Shown: one piece after another, positions 31,740-40,517 of the stretch
How positions within the stretch are numbered: position 1 is the stretch's first letter
Layout: every line of letters begins with the position of its first letter
Assembly (NCBI RefSeq): GCF_030518155.1
Contig: NZ_JAULRU010000705.1
Coordinates: forward strand, 62,001-126,000
Reading direction: 5' to 3'
Length of the DNA: 64,000 bases
Origin: Gilvimarinus gilvus
GTDB lineage: Bacteria; Pseudomonadota; Gammaproteobacteria; Pseudomonadales; Cellvibrionaceae
Translations under genes and position numbers: made by a program
Notes under the pieces: model-generated
Told to the model about the DNA's origin: nothing
What the model saw: only the letters and a program-made list of their open reading frames with translations
Database searches by the model: none

Positions 31740-33050
31740 TTGGCTGTAGCGGATAATCAAAAACAGTGGGTATTGCTTTGTGCTCTCCTACTGACCATTT
31801 TGCTTATTGCCCTTCGCGATTATTTACCGAAGCGGCAGTTGCAATTAGTCGCTGGTGCCGACCAAATCACCTACCTTTATTACGATAAAACTGAGGGCGG
31901 AGGCACTCTTGGTGAGTGGATAGATCAGGAAAATCTCAGTTTTCGTTGTATTCGCTTTAACATGGAGCTGCCCTCTACCTACTGCGGCGTCAGTCTAGAG
32001 TTAACGCTAGATCCGGGAGATTTTACCCGAGGGATCGACTTCAGTCATTACGACACCTTGTTGTTGGATATCGATATTAACAGTGATCAGTCTCGAATAT
32101 CTTTAATTTTTCGCAACTTTAATCCGGATTATTCGGACGCCTCTGATTTCAATTCAACACAGCATATTTCCCTGCCATTGCGAGTAAGGGATTTAGACCA
32201 ACCGATAGCAATTAGCTTTGATGAGTTTTCGGTTTCGGAATGGTGGCTTGTGAACCGCGACATTGAGCGAGAGTACACCCAACCCGACTTTAGCAATGTT
32301 GTGTTAATGGGGATTGATGCGCGAGATCGGTTAAATGGTGGAGTACATGAATTTACCATCAATCAGGTGACCTTATCCGGTGACATGGTGAAAGCAGAAA
32401 CCTGGTACTTGGCAATCCTGCTGACGTGGATTATCGGGATGGTACTTTATTTACTCTACAATGCGGTTTACTGGCGGAAACAGGCCCGCGGTAGTGAAAA
32501 AAAATTCAGGCACCTTGCCAGCCGTCACCGCGAGTTGCGTGGCGAAGCGGCCAGCCTGAAGTCATTGTCTGAGCGCGACACATTGTCGGGTTTGCCTAAT
32601 CGACGGGCGTTAACCAGCGCGTTTGAAAAATTGGATATGGCGGCTGTTCAACCGATGGCATTTATCTTGATCGATATTGATCATTTTAAGCGCATCAACG
32701 ACAGACGCGGCCACTCCGAAGGCGACCGCGTTATTCGTGAGGTATCAAATATATTATTGAACAATACCCGGGGCGATGATTTGCTGGCGCGCTGGGGGGG
32801 AGAGGAGTACCTACTTGTTTGCCCCGCAACCAATTCGGCGCAGTCGTTGATGATCGCGGAAAAAATTCGTCACCGGGTGTTTTCTAGCGAGTTCTTTGTC
32901 GAACAGCCCATGGCGGTCAGCGTCAGTTTGGGTGTGGCGCAAATGCGTGACGGTGAGAGTTTTGAAAGTGTATTTGATCGCGCTGACACGTGTTTGTACA
33001 AAGCTAAGGCTCTGGGCAGGAATTGCTCCATTTTGGACGATGAGCTTTAG
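31740..33050 (+). CDS. Membrane diguanylate cyclase with periplasmic jelly-roll-like domain (copy 2)
   Basis: A 436-residue tandem paralogue of the preceding gene with the same layout: helix, periplasmic domain, helix, GGDEF. The catalytic motif reads GGEEY, with an RGDD inhibitory site five residues upstream. Conserved positions shared with copy 1 include the Cys pair (RC...YCG), GIDFSHY, IFRNFNPDYS and the EWW motif. The TTG start at 31740 has GAGGTGA five bases upstream. The 57-base gap suggests one transcript, although a TTGACA at 31699 could serve a second promoter. The two copies have diverged clearly, so the duplication is not recent. Confidence 0.85.
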   Translation: MAVADNQKQWVLLCALLLTILLIALRDYLPKRQLQLVAGADQITYLYYDKTEGGGTLGEWIDQENLSFRCIRFNMELPSTYCGVSLELTLDPGDFTRGIDFSHYDTLLLDIDINSDQSRISLIFRNFNPDYSDASDFNSTQHISLPLRVRDLDQPIAISFDEFSVSEWWLVNRDIEREYTQPDFSNVVLMGIDARDRLNGGVHEFTINQVTLSGDMVKAETWYLAILLTWIIGMVLYLLYNAVYWRKQARGSEKKFRHLASRHRELRGEAASLKSLSERDTLSGLPNRRALTSAFEKLDMAAVQPMAFILIDIDHFKRINDRRGHSEGDRVIREVSNILLNNTRGDDLLARWGGEEYLLVCPATNSAQSLMIAEKIRHRVFSSEFFVEQPMAVSVSLGVAQMRDGESFESVFDRADTCLYKAKALGRNCSILDDEL

Positions 33051-33147
33051 CGATTCTTAACGTGGGTGACTTTTACGAAAGGGCCATGGCATCGCCGCCA
33101 GTCGGTCTTTGCGCTACAATGGTTGGCCATTGCCGACGCCACATAGA

Positions 33148-34296
33148 ATGAATAATCAGCCGCTTATTTCGCTCAGTCTCAGTATACTGCTGGCCGCCTT
33201 GATGGGGGTAGTGGGCTGTACGGCTCACGAGCCGGTATATCGCGAAATTCCCACAGCGAATTTTGCCAGCGTGGTTGATTTTTGGCATCAGCAAAGTGGC
33301 TTATCCGGCGCACAGAAAAGTCAGTATCCGCCTGCCGATATTTTGCCTGTTGCCGAAAATTTACTGCTAATGCAGCGCAATAATGGCGGCTGGCCGGCTT
33401 ATCACAATCCTTTTCGCCGGCTCAGTGACACAGAGCGCCTGCAGTATCTTAAAGATCAGAATGCGAAAGATTCCAGCTTTCGCAACTACAATATTTTTCC
33501 GCAAGTGTTTTATTTGTCCCATGTGTATCTGCAAACCGGTGATGTGCGCTATCGCAACGCAGCGCGCCGGGCGATACGATTGATTATGGCTTCACAGGTC
33601 TATAATGGCGGCTGGACGTTGCAGGCCAGTGATCAGCCCCAAGAGGGCGAAGCCGTGCTGATTGATACCGCGACAACCCTCGATGCACAGGTGTTTTTGC
33701 GCAAAGTTGCAGCCGGAGAGATTCCCTACGGTTACATTCCCTTTGATATGCGCCGGCAGGCGGCCGAAGCTGTGCGCAAAGGCGACCAATTGTTGTTGCG
33801 TATGCAGCAGGCCTACGACAGCCGACTCGCAATCTGGGCGTCGGCGTATCGGTTGAGTACTTCCCTTGCCGATGCAGCGGATGGTGAGGCTATAGCGGCA
33901 CTCAATGTCCCGCTAAGTGTGCGAGTGGTTCGGTACTTAATGGCCATAAAACGCCCACCTGCGGAGATCGTGCGCTCGGTGGAAGGAGCGGCCGAGTGGT
34001 TTCGCGGCAACACGCTGCAGCGCTGGTTGGCGAGGCAATCCGAGGCGTCGACGCGCTCCGTCACGTCGCTTAAAAGTAGGGAACGTCTACCCGATAAGGC
34101 CCTCTGGGCACAGCGATATGACATTGTCAGCTCCACCCCGTTGCACAGTTCCGCCACCGGTTCGGCGCGCACAGTTTGGTTTGGGCGGCCCGTCGATACA
34201 GGCGCTTGGGCGAGGCCACTATTGCAGGCAGAGCTCAAACAGTGGCGGCAGAACGTTGTTGCGAGGCCCGTCTCTAAGGTGCCAGAAGCACCTTGA
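33148..34296 (+). CDS. Pectate-lyase-like (PL10-type) lipoprotein
   Basis: A 382-residue protein with a lipoprotein signal (LAALMGVVGC). An alpha-helical barrel-type fold is suggested by repeated NGGW motifs (NNGGWPAYHNPF, YNGGWTLQ) and by LIDTATTLDAQVFLRKV, which resemble family 10 pectic acid lyases. These cleave pectate by beta-elimination. I could not confirm the catalytic Arg/Asp positions, so it may be a relative without activity. ATG 33148 is chosen because the signal peptide begins there; TTG 33109 would add 13 residues. It follows the tandem cyclases by about 100 bases and converges with plsC. Confidence 0.6.
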   Translation: MNNQPLISLSLSILLAALMGVVGCTAHEPVYREIPTANFASVVDFWHQQSGLSGAQKSQYPPADILPVAENLLLMQRNNGGWPAYHNPFRRLSDTERLQYLKDQNAKDSSFRNYNIFPQVFYLSHVYLQTGDVRYRNAARRAIRLIMASQVYNGGWTLQASDQPQEGEAVLIDTATTLDAQVFLRKVAAGEIPYGYIPFDMRRQAAEAVRKGDQLLLRMQQAYDSRLAIWASAYRLSTSLADAADGEAIAALNVPLSVRVVRYLMAIKRPPAEIVRSVEGAAEWFRGNTLQRWLARQSEASTRSVTSLKSRERLPDKALWAQRYDIVSSTPLHSSATGSARTVWFGRPVDTGAWARPLLQAELKQWRQNVVARPVSKVPEAP

Positions 34297-34311
34297 TTAA
34301 TTGGCGCACCG

Positions 34312-35103
34312 TTACGATGCCTGCTCTTGTTCAGGCTGGGTGTTTTTCACGGCTTGTTGCGGGCTGTATATACCGTCTTTGCGCGCCAGCGGTAGATTGG
34401 CAATGGTTGTTTCAGTCCAGACTTTTACCTGCTCTGTCAGCGCTTTGCGGTCGGCATTTTCCGTATACATCGCCTCGCCAATGACCACGGTAATCGTGCC
34501 CGGGTACTTGCGGAAGTGCTTGTGTGGCCAACACTCGGCGGCATTGTGCGCTACCGGCACCACGGGAACCTTAGCAGCGCAAGCAATGTCAGCGCCACTT
34601 CGGTAGTAAGTGCCTACTTTGCCGAGGGGCATACGGGTTCCCTCGGGAAAAATCAGCACGCTGATACCTTCCTGTAAACGCTCAATTCCTTTGCTTTTTA
34701 CTTCCTTGAGTGCCTGCATACGGTTGGACCGGTCGATGGCAATAGGCTTCAATGCGGCCAGGCCCCAACCGAAAAACGGTATGCGCATCAATTCTTTTTT
34801 AAGAATAGTGCTAATGGGGGCCATATAATATTGTAAAAACATGGTTTCCCAGGTGCTTTGGTGTTTGGCCATGACCACAACTGGGTGGTCTTTACGGGTG
34901 CGCTGATCAATGACTTTAAAACGGATACCGCAGGTTACCCGCAGCCAAAACATAACAAACCGATTCCATAAGGTGATAAAGCGCCAACGCAACCGGTAGG
35001 GCAATAGAGGCCACAGCAGAACGCTAAGGCTACCGGCAATCACCCCGGTCAGGTAATAACCGGCATTGAAAAGCAGTGTGCGTAGGTAGAGCAATGGGGT
35101 CAT
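34312..35103 (-). CDS. plsC: 1-acyl-sn-glycerol-3-phosphate acyltransferase
   Basis: PlsC adds the second acyl chain to lysophosphatidic acid at the inner membrane. The 263 residues include an N-terminal membrane helix, the catalytic H-x4-E motif (KHQSTWE, common in proteobacterial PlsC), FFGWG, and the substrate-binding FPEGTR. The H-x4-E in place of H-x4-D is normal for this branch. It is 14 bases downstream of gmhB and in the same order as the lptA-gmhB-glyS-glyQ block of Pseudomonas, and is probably cotranscribed with it. Confidence 0.92.
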   Translation of the reverse strand: MTPLLYLRTLLFNAGYYLTGVIAGSLSVLLWPLLPYRLRWRFITLWNRFVMFWLRVTCGIRFKVIDQRTRKDHPVVVMAKHQSTWETMFLQYYMAPISTILKKELMRIPFFGWGLAALKPIAIDRSNRMQALKEVKSKGIERLQEGISVLIFPEGTRMPLGKVGTYYRSGADIACAAKVPVVPVAHNAAECWPHKHFRKYPGTITVVIGEAMYTENADRKALTEQVKVWTETTIANLPLARKDGIYSPQQAVKNTQPEQEQAS

Positions 35104-35117
35104 CCTTGTAGGAAAAT

Positions 35118-35678
35118 TTACGACAGTAGCTTATCGACAACAGCACTCAAATCAGAGAATACTTCGACCGGGTTGTCATCTAATGTGTAAGAGCCGGTTG
35201 CTTGGCCATTCAATTGGTTTAGTGTTTGTTCGCCATTGCCGGTTAATACCAAACATAGTTGGCAGCCCTTTGCGAGGCCAGCCTGTAAGTCGCGCAAGCT
35301 GTCGCCCACCAATATAGCGTCTTGCGCACCGACATTAAATTCAGCCTCGATGGCATCCAGCAGACCCGGTAACGGTTTGCGGCACTTGCACTGATCGTCG
35401 GGCCCGTGTGGGCAATAAAAAATAGCGCTTATTTGGCCACCGGCATCTTCCACCAATTCGGTCAGTTTGGCGTGCATGGCCTCGAGGTCGTCGAGATCGA
35501 AAAAGCCGCGTGCCAACCCGGATTGATTGGTCGCGACCACCACGGTATAGCCCGCCGCACTGAGCCGGGCAATGGCTTCAATGCTGCCGGCAATGGGAAT
35601 CCACTGGTCGGCCGAGCGGATGTAGTTACCGCTGTCGCGGTTGATGACTCCGTCCCGGTCGAGAATCGCCAGTTTCAT
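35118..35678 (-). CDS. gmhB: D-glycero-beta-D-manno-heptose 1,7-bisphosphate 7-phosphatase
   Basis: GmhB removes the 7-phosphate in the ADP-heptose pathway for lipopolysaccharide core. This HAD phosphatase has the nucleophile motif LDRDGVIN (Asp pair), the TNQSGLARG motif and the Cys-rich zinc loop CPHGPDDQCKCRKP. The 186-residue product starts at ATG 35678, four bases after the glyS stop with AGGA upstream. The frame is open to 35720, but those residues overlap glyS and precede the family start. Confidence 0.95.
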   Translation of the reverse strand: MKLAILDRDGVINRDSGNYIRSADQWIPIAGSIEAIARLSAAGYTVVVATNQSGLARGFFDLDDLEAMHAKLTELVEDAGGQISAIFYCPHGPDDQCKCRKPLPGLLDAIEAEFNVGAQDAILVGDSLRDLQAGLAKGCQLCLVLTGNGEQTLNQLNGQATGSYTLDDNPVEVFSDLSAVVDKLLS

Positions 35679-35682
35679 ATTC

Positions 35683-37761
35683 CTACCCCTTACTGGGCGC
35701 AAGCAGTGAAATGTCGGCAACTTGCAAAAATAAGCTGCGCAGTTGATGTAAGAGTGCTAAACGGTTATTGCGCAAAGATTCATCCTCGGCCATGACCATC
35801 ACCTCGTCGAAGAAACGATCGACCGGCTCGCGCAGGCTCGCAAGTTCCGCCAGAGCGTCGGCGTAGCGGCGCTCCTGATACAGCGGCGTTACCGAGGTCG
35901 CTTTTTGGGCAACCGCTTCGGCCAAACGTTTTTCGGCGTCTTCGCTCAGCAGTTCGGTATTGACCGCACCGCTTGGCTGTTGGTCAAGTTTGCTAAGGAT
36001 GTTCGACACGCGCTTGTTGGCGGCGGCCAGCGCCGCGGCTTCGTTCATGCGAGCGAAGGCATCGACTGCTAGTACGCGAGCGTTGATATCCAGCGGATGG
36101 CTGATACCTTTGGCGGCAACGGCCAAATACACCTCGGTGGCAATAGCGTCCTCTTCATACCAGGCGCGAAAGCGCTCCAGCATATAGGCCAAAGCTTCAG
36201 CGACAGTGTCTTCTGGCTTGACGATACTGTCGCCGTGAGCGGCTACAGCGGTTTCCAGCAGTGCCTTAAGGTCGAGGTTTATGTCTTGCTCGACCATTAG
36301 GCGCAGCGCTCCGAGGCTGGCACGACGCAGGCCGAACGGATCCTTGGAGCCTGTCGGTTTTTGGCCAATGCCAAAAATTCCTACGATGGTATCGAGCCGG
36401 TCGGCCAGCGCAATCAAGGTGCCTGTAGTGGTCTCGGGCAGTTTGTCACCCGCGTATTTCGGCAAATATTGCTCGGTTAGTGCCTTAGCGACTTCTTCGT
36501 CCTCGCCGTCGTTGAGCGCGTAGTAGTAGCCAGCAATGCCCTGCATTTTATCGAACTCTAGTACCATTTCGGTGACCAGATCCGCCTTGGACAGCTCACC
36601 GGCGCGTTTGGCCTTGGTGGCATCAGCGCCAATCTCAGCGGCAATGGCGGCGGCGAGGCTCGCAATGCGTTCGGTTTTATCAAAAATACTGCCAAGCTTG
36701 GCTTGAAACACAATGCTTTTAAGCCGGGCACGCTGGTTGGCGAGAGGGGTTTTCTTATCGGTTTCGAAGAAAAAAGCCGCGTCGGACAAGCGTGGCCGAA
36801 TAACGCGCTCATTGCCGTCGATGACCTGGGCGGGGTCTTTTGATTCAATGTTGGCGAGAGTGATAAAGTTTGGTTTCAGCTCGCCGTTATTGTCCACCAC
36901 GTGGAAGTACTTTTGGTGCTCGGCCATCGACGAAATCAAAGCCTCCGCCGGCACTTGCAAAAAGCGCTCTTCAAATTTGCCAGTAAGGGCCACTGGCCAC
37001 TCCACCAGCGCAGTCACTTCGTCTAGCAGGTCTTCATCAATCACCGCGACGCCGCCTATTTGGCTCGCTTGCTGATTCACCTGTTCGATAATGAGTGAGC
37101 GGCGCTCGGTCATATCCACCAGCACGTAGGCTGAGCGCATAGCTTCTACATAATCAGAAGCATTTGCCAGGCTGACGGCTTCATTGTGGTGGAAGCGATG
37201 GCCGCGAGATTCACGGCCGGACTTAAGACCAAGGATTTGTGCATCGACTACGGCCTCGCCATACACCATGACCAACCAATGTACCGGGCGCACGAACTCA
37301 GTGCGTCGGGCTCCCCAGCGCATGCGCTTAGGAATAGGCAGTTTGGCCAGCGCATCATTAAAAATATCGCCCAGTAGCAAGGTTGCTTGTTCGCCACCGG
37401 CCTGTTGACGGGCCACCAGTTTGTCGGCCTTGCCGTCGTTTTCGGTCGTCAGCTCACTGACGGCTAAACCGTTCTTACTGGCAAAGGCTGCAGCGGCCTT
37501 GGTGGGGTTGCCTTCGCCATCAAAGGCGATTTTTGCCGGCGGCCCCCACACGGTGACTTCTTTTACCGGTGTGGCCGGCGCCAGATCTTTAATGATAATG
37601 GCCAGTCGGCGCGGGGCGGCATAGCTCTCTAGGCCGGCGTGTTCCAGGCCGGCTTTTGCCAGGCCGTCGGTGACCCCAGCGGCAAGCGCACTGAGCAGTG
37701 ATTTTAGGGCAACGGGGGGCAGCTCTTCGGTACCCAGTTCAAACAAAAAATCGGCAGACAT
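35683..37761 (-). CDS. glyS: Glycyl-tRNA synthetase beta subunit
   Basis: The beta subunit of the alpha2beta2 bacterial glycyl-tRNA synthetase carries the tRNA-recognition domains. The 692 residues start MSADFLFELGTEELPP, the family signature, and include the HD-like core (EHQKYFHVVD) and the C-terminal anticodon-binding (DALR) region. The ribosome binding site GGAG overlaps the end of glyQ. The 3-base gap between the subunits' genes indicates coupled translation and equal output. Confidence 0.97.
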   Translation of the reverse strand: MSADFLFELGTEELPPVALKSLLSALAAGVTDGLAKAGLEHAGLESYAAPRRLAIIIKDLAPATPVKEVTVWGPPAKIAFDGEGNPTKAAAAFASKNGLAVSELTTENDGKADKLVARQQAGGEQATLLLGDIFNDALAKLPIPKRMRWGARRTEFVRPVHWLVMVYGEAVVDAQILGLKSGRESRGHRFHHNEAVSLANASDYVEAMRSAYVLVDMTERRSLIIEQVNQQASQIGGVAVIDEDLLDEVTALVEWPVALTGKFEERFLQVPAEALISSMAEHQKYFHVVDNNGELKPNFITLANIESKDPAQVIDGNERVIRPRLSDAAFFFETDKKTPLANQRARLKSIVFQAKLGSIFDKTERIASLAAAIAAEIGADATKAKRAGELSKADLVTEMVLEFDKMQGIAGYYYALNDGEDEEVAKALTEQYLPKYAGDKLPETTTGTLIALADRLDTIVGIFGIGQKPTGSKDPFGLRRASLGALRLMVEQDINLDLKALLETAVAAHGDSIVKPEDTVAEALAYMLERFRAWYEEDAIATEVYLAVAAKGISHPLDINARVLAVDAFARMNEAAALAAANKRVSNILSKLDQQPSGAVNTELLSEDAEKRLAEAVAQKATSVTPLYQERRYADALAELASLREPVDRFFDEVMVMAEDESLRNNRLALLHQLRSLFLQVADISLLAPSKG

Positions 37762-37764
37762 GGC

Positions 37765-38712
37765 TTATTTCTCCTCCGCGGCGAGTACTTCCTGGCGTAA
37801 TGTTTCCTCCGCCAGAGGAAAGCCCAGTTGTTTGCGGGCATCAAAGTAGGCTTGAGCCACAGCTCGGGCCAAGGTACGCACGCGCAAAATAAAGCGCTGA
37901 CGCTCGGTAACGGAAATAGCGTGACGCGCATCGAGCAAGTTAAAGGCGTGTGAAGCCTTCATGACCATTTCGTAGGCGGGCAGGGGCAGTCCGGCTTCCA
38001 CTAAACGCTGGCTTTCGCGCTCGCATACATCAAAGGTTTGGAACAGGAATTCGACATCGGCCTGTTCAAAGTTGTAGGTCGACATTTCCACCTCATTTTG
38101 GTGAAAGACATCGCCATAGGTGACTTTTTCGCCGGCCGGGCTAATGGTCCAGGTCAAATCAAAAATTGAGTCAACGCCCTGTAAGTACATGGCAATGCGT
38201 TCCAGACCGTAGGTAATTTCACCGGTAACCGGGTAGCATTCAATGCCGCCGACTTGCTGAAAGTAAGTAAATTGGGTGACTTCCATACCGTTTAGCCAAA
38301 CTTCCCAGCCGAGCCCCCAGGCCCCAAGTGTGGGCGATTCCCAGTTGTCTTCAACGAAGCGAATGTCGTGAATGCTGGTATCAATGCCAAGCTCGCGCAG
38401 GGATTCTAAGTAGAGTTCCTGAATATTGTCCGGTGAAGGTTTCAACGCCACCTGAAACTGGTAATAGTGCTGCAGCCGGTTAGGGTTTTCGCCGTAACGG
38501 CCGTCGGTTGGGCGACGGCAGGGTTGCACATAAGCACTGTTCCAGGTTTCCGGGCCGATAGCACGCAGAAAGGTGGCGGGGTGGAATGTGCCTGCACCCA
38601 CCTCCATATCGAGCGGTTGCAATACAACACAGCCCTGGCGAGCCCAGTATTCTTGCAGGGCGAGAATTAGCCCCTGAAAGGTGCTTACGTCGGCTTGGGG
38701 TCTTTCGGACAC
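37765..38712 (-). CDS. glyQ: Glycyl-tRNA synthetase alpha subunit
   Basis: The alpha subunit holds the class II catalytic site for glycine activation. The [20 protein letters not shown] start, [19 protein letters not shown] and the [17 protein letters not shown] motif are diagnostic. GTG 38712 is chosen because GGAG lies seven bases upstream and it gives 315 residues, the normal size. The frame is open to 38772. A TATAAT (reading leftward, 38781-38786) about 70 bases upstream probably belongs to its promoter. Confidence 0.96.
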   Translation of the reverse strand: MSERPQADVSTFQGLILALQEYWARQGCVVLQPLDMEVGAGTFHPATFLRAIGPETWNSAYVQPCRRPTDGRYGENPNRLQHYYQFQVALKPSPDNIQELYLESLRELGIDTSIHDIRFVEDNWESPTLGAWGLGWEVWLNGMEVTQFTYFQQVGGIECYPVTGEITYGLERIAMYLQGVDSIFDLTWTISPAGEKVTYGDVFHQNEVEMSTYNFEQADVEFLFQTFDVCERESQRLVEAGLPLPAYEMVMKASHAFNLLDARHAISVTERQRFILRVRTLARAVAQAYFDARKQLGFPLAEETLRQEVLAAEEK

Positions 38713-38780
38713 AAGATTTCTCCGGATTTTGGTGTTGCAGCCCCCGTGATTTCGAGGCTCTGCGGAATTCAAAGGGGCGA

Positions 38781-38809
38781 ATTATAGCGTCACAGCGGGT
38801 GCATTGGTA
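38781..38809 (-). promoter_or_regulatory. Likely promoter of glyQ-glyS-gmhB-plsC
   Basis: Reading leftward, a perfect -10 TATAAT occupies 38781-38786. Seventeen bases upstream is a poor -35 (TACCAA, 38804-38809). The start would lie about 60 bases before the GTG of glyQ. Confidence 0.45.
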
Positions 38810-38907
38810 TGGCAGGAGCACAAACTGACTGCAAAGTGTGCCAGTGTTCTTTCCGCTGGCGGATAAATTCCGGTAAGCTTCACCTCTTTTTGAGGTTGAG
38901 GTGTATC

Positions 38908-39777
38908 TTGAAGCAGCGTTTCGTTCTCTGGTTATTAAAAGGTGTGGGACGTCTACCTTTGGGGATGGCTCGGGCCCTGGGTGCTTGTGTGGGGTGGTTA
39001 CTGTATAAAACCAACTCCAGAGCCGCCCGTGTCACCAAAGTGAATTTGGCCCTTTGCTTTCCGGCTATGCCGCAACCGGAGCGAGATCAGTTAGCGCGCA
39101 AGAGTTTGATAGAAACGGGGCGTACCGGCGCTGAAATCCCCGTTCTTTGGCAGCGTAAAGAGTCCTGGTTGCGTCAACATGCGCTCGAGTATGAGGGCAT
39201 CGAGTATATTCGGCGCTCGCGCGAGGCGGGCAAAGGCATCATTATGCTGACGCCCCACTTGGGTAATTGGGAGCTACTTCCCTGCATCCTCACCTTGCAT
39301 GGCAAAATCACTGTGTTGTACCAGCCGCCCAAGGACAATGCGCTGGAAGACTATATTGCGAGTGCGCGCCGGCGCAGCCAGGTTGCATTAGCGCCGACTA
39401 ATCGCCGTGGCGTCGCAATGTTGATTAAGGCTTTAAAAGCTGGAGAAATGGTCGGAATTCTGCCCGATCAGGTGCCGGATTCAGGTAATGGCGGTGTTGA
39501 GGCGCTATTTTTCGGCGAGCCCGCAATGACAATGACGCTGGTACACAATCTGATGCGTCGCACCGATTGTGAGGTGCTGATGTGCTATGCACTGCGAGTG
39601 GCGGGGGGATTTAAGGTTGTGGTTACACCGTGCGAAGGTGGTATTAATGAGCCTGACCTAATCGTCGGCGCTACGGCGCTAAACAAAACGGTACAGAGCA
39701 GTATTGAAAAAGCGCCCGCGCAATATCAGTGGGAGTACAAACGATTTAAAGGGCGCAAACAGGGCGAACCCTACTAA
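38908..39777 (+). CDS. Lipid A biosynthesis acyltransferase (LpxL/HtrB family)
   Basis: The family adds secondary acyl chains to lipid A at the inner membrane. The protein shows an N-terminal helix, the catalytic H-x4-E (PHLGNWE), the NRRGVAMLIKALKAGE region and the DQVPDSGNGG loop. TTG 38908 is preferred because GAGGT lies five bases upstream and it gives 289 residues. The frame is open to 38809, but the extra 33 residues are Cys/Arg-rich and unlike the family. It is divergent from glyQ, the position of an htrB gene (PA0011) in Pseudomonas. Whether it acts on lipid A or another lipid is not visible. Confidence 0.88.
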   Translation: MKQRFVLWLLKGVGRLPLGMARALGACVGWLLYKTNSRAARVTKVNLALCFPAMPQPERDQLARKSLIETGRTGAEIPVLWQRKESWLRQHALEYEGIEYIRRSREAGKGIIMLTPHLGNWELLPCILTLHGKITVLYQPPKDNALEDYIASARRRSQVALAPTNRRGVAMLIKALKAGEMVGILPDQVPDSGNGGVEALFFGEPAMTMTLVHNLMRRTDCEVLMCYALRVAGGFKVVVTPCEGGINEPDLIVGATALNKTVQSSIEKAPAQYQWEYKRFKGRKQGEPY

Positions 39778-39794
39778 ATTTAAGGTATAAAGGC

Positions 39795-40517
39795 ATGAAT
39801 TTACCGAAGCGTGTTCTTACGCTTGGCTTAATAACCGCCACTTTGACAGCGTGCAGTAACTCCCACTATCAATTGGTCGCAACTGAGGACCTATCGCAAT
39901 TGCACGCCTGCGCAATCAGCGCTGACAACCAGCACCAGCTACTGTTGCAGCAACAGCTGGAGCTCAAACAGGGTATGGCGGATTTGCTGACGGAGTTAGA
40001 ACATTCGCGCTCAGAGGTTGCTGAGCTAAGTGCAACACCTCAAGAGTGTATCAGCGTATCTGTTATGCCCGAGACACCGCAGCGGGGCACCGATGATGTG
40101 GATGAAGTCGCCAAGCAATTGGTGGGTGCTAACGAAACGGTACGTTTTGAGGAGTTCGGATTGGCGTTACCGGCCACGATCGATACCGGTGTTAGTTTGT
40201 CGGTCCTTTACGTGACAGATGTGCAGCTCTTTGAGCGCAATGGTGAAGACTGGGTTGGCTTTGCGATTGACAGCGCTACGAGCCTGGAGAAAAAACTGTT
40301 GCGCCAGGCGCTTGTTACAGGCCAGCGCGATAAGAAAAAACCCGTGGTTGAGTTGCGCTTTACGTTGGGCAACGTTACCCAGAGTGCCGAGTTTGCACTG
40401 ACGCAAACAGCGATGCCGCGCAACCCGGTTCGAATTGGCCGAATGGCCCTGCGCGATGTCATGGTGGTGGACGTGAGTCGCGACCATATTGCTTCCAACG
40501 TGGATGAGGCTCAATGA
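39795..40517 (+). CDS. Retropepsin-like lipoprotein (RimB-type 'ATP-dependent zinc protease' family)
   Basis: A 240-residue protein with a lipoprotein signal (LGLITATLTAC), a coiled segment (about 45-85) and a C-terminal aspartic-protease-like domain (about 115-230). The domain has the DTG motif in ATIDTGVSLSVLYV and the FERNGEDWVGF strand typical of the RimK-associated protease family (PF05618). Single-domain enzymes of this kind dimerise to form the active site. The family commonly sits next to ATP-grasp peptide ligases, as here. It overlaps the next gene by ATGA (40514-40517), so all three genes form one operon. Membrane anchoring by lipid fits its multi-helix neighbour. Confidence 0.8.
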   Translation: MNLPKRVLTLGLITATLTACSNSHYQLVATEDLSQLHACAISADNQHQLLLQQQLELKQGMADLLTELEHSRSEVAELSATPQECISVSVMPETPQRGTDDVDEVAKQLVGANETVRFEEFGLALPATIDTGVSLSVLYVTDVQLFERNGEDWVGFAIDSATSLEKKLLRQALVTGQRDKKKPVVELRFTLGNVTQSAEFALTQTAMPRNPVRIGRMALRDVMVVDVSRDHIASNVDEAQ

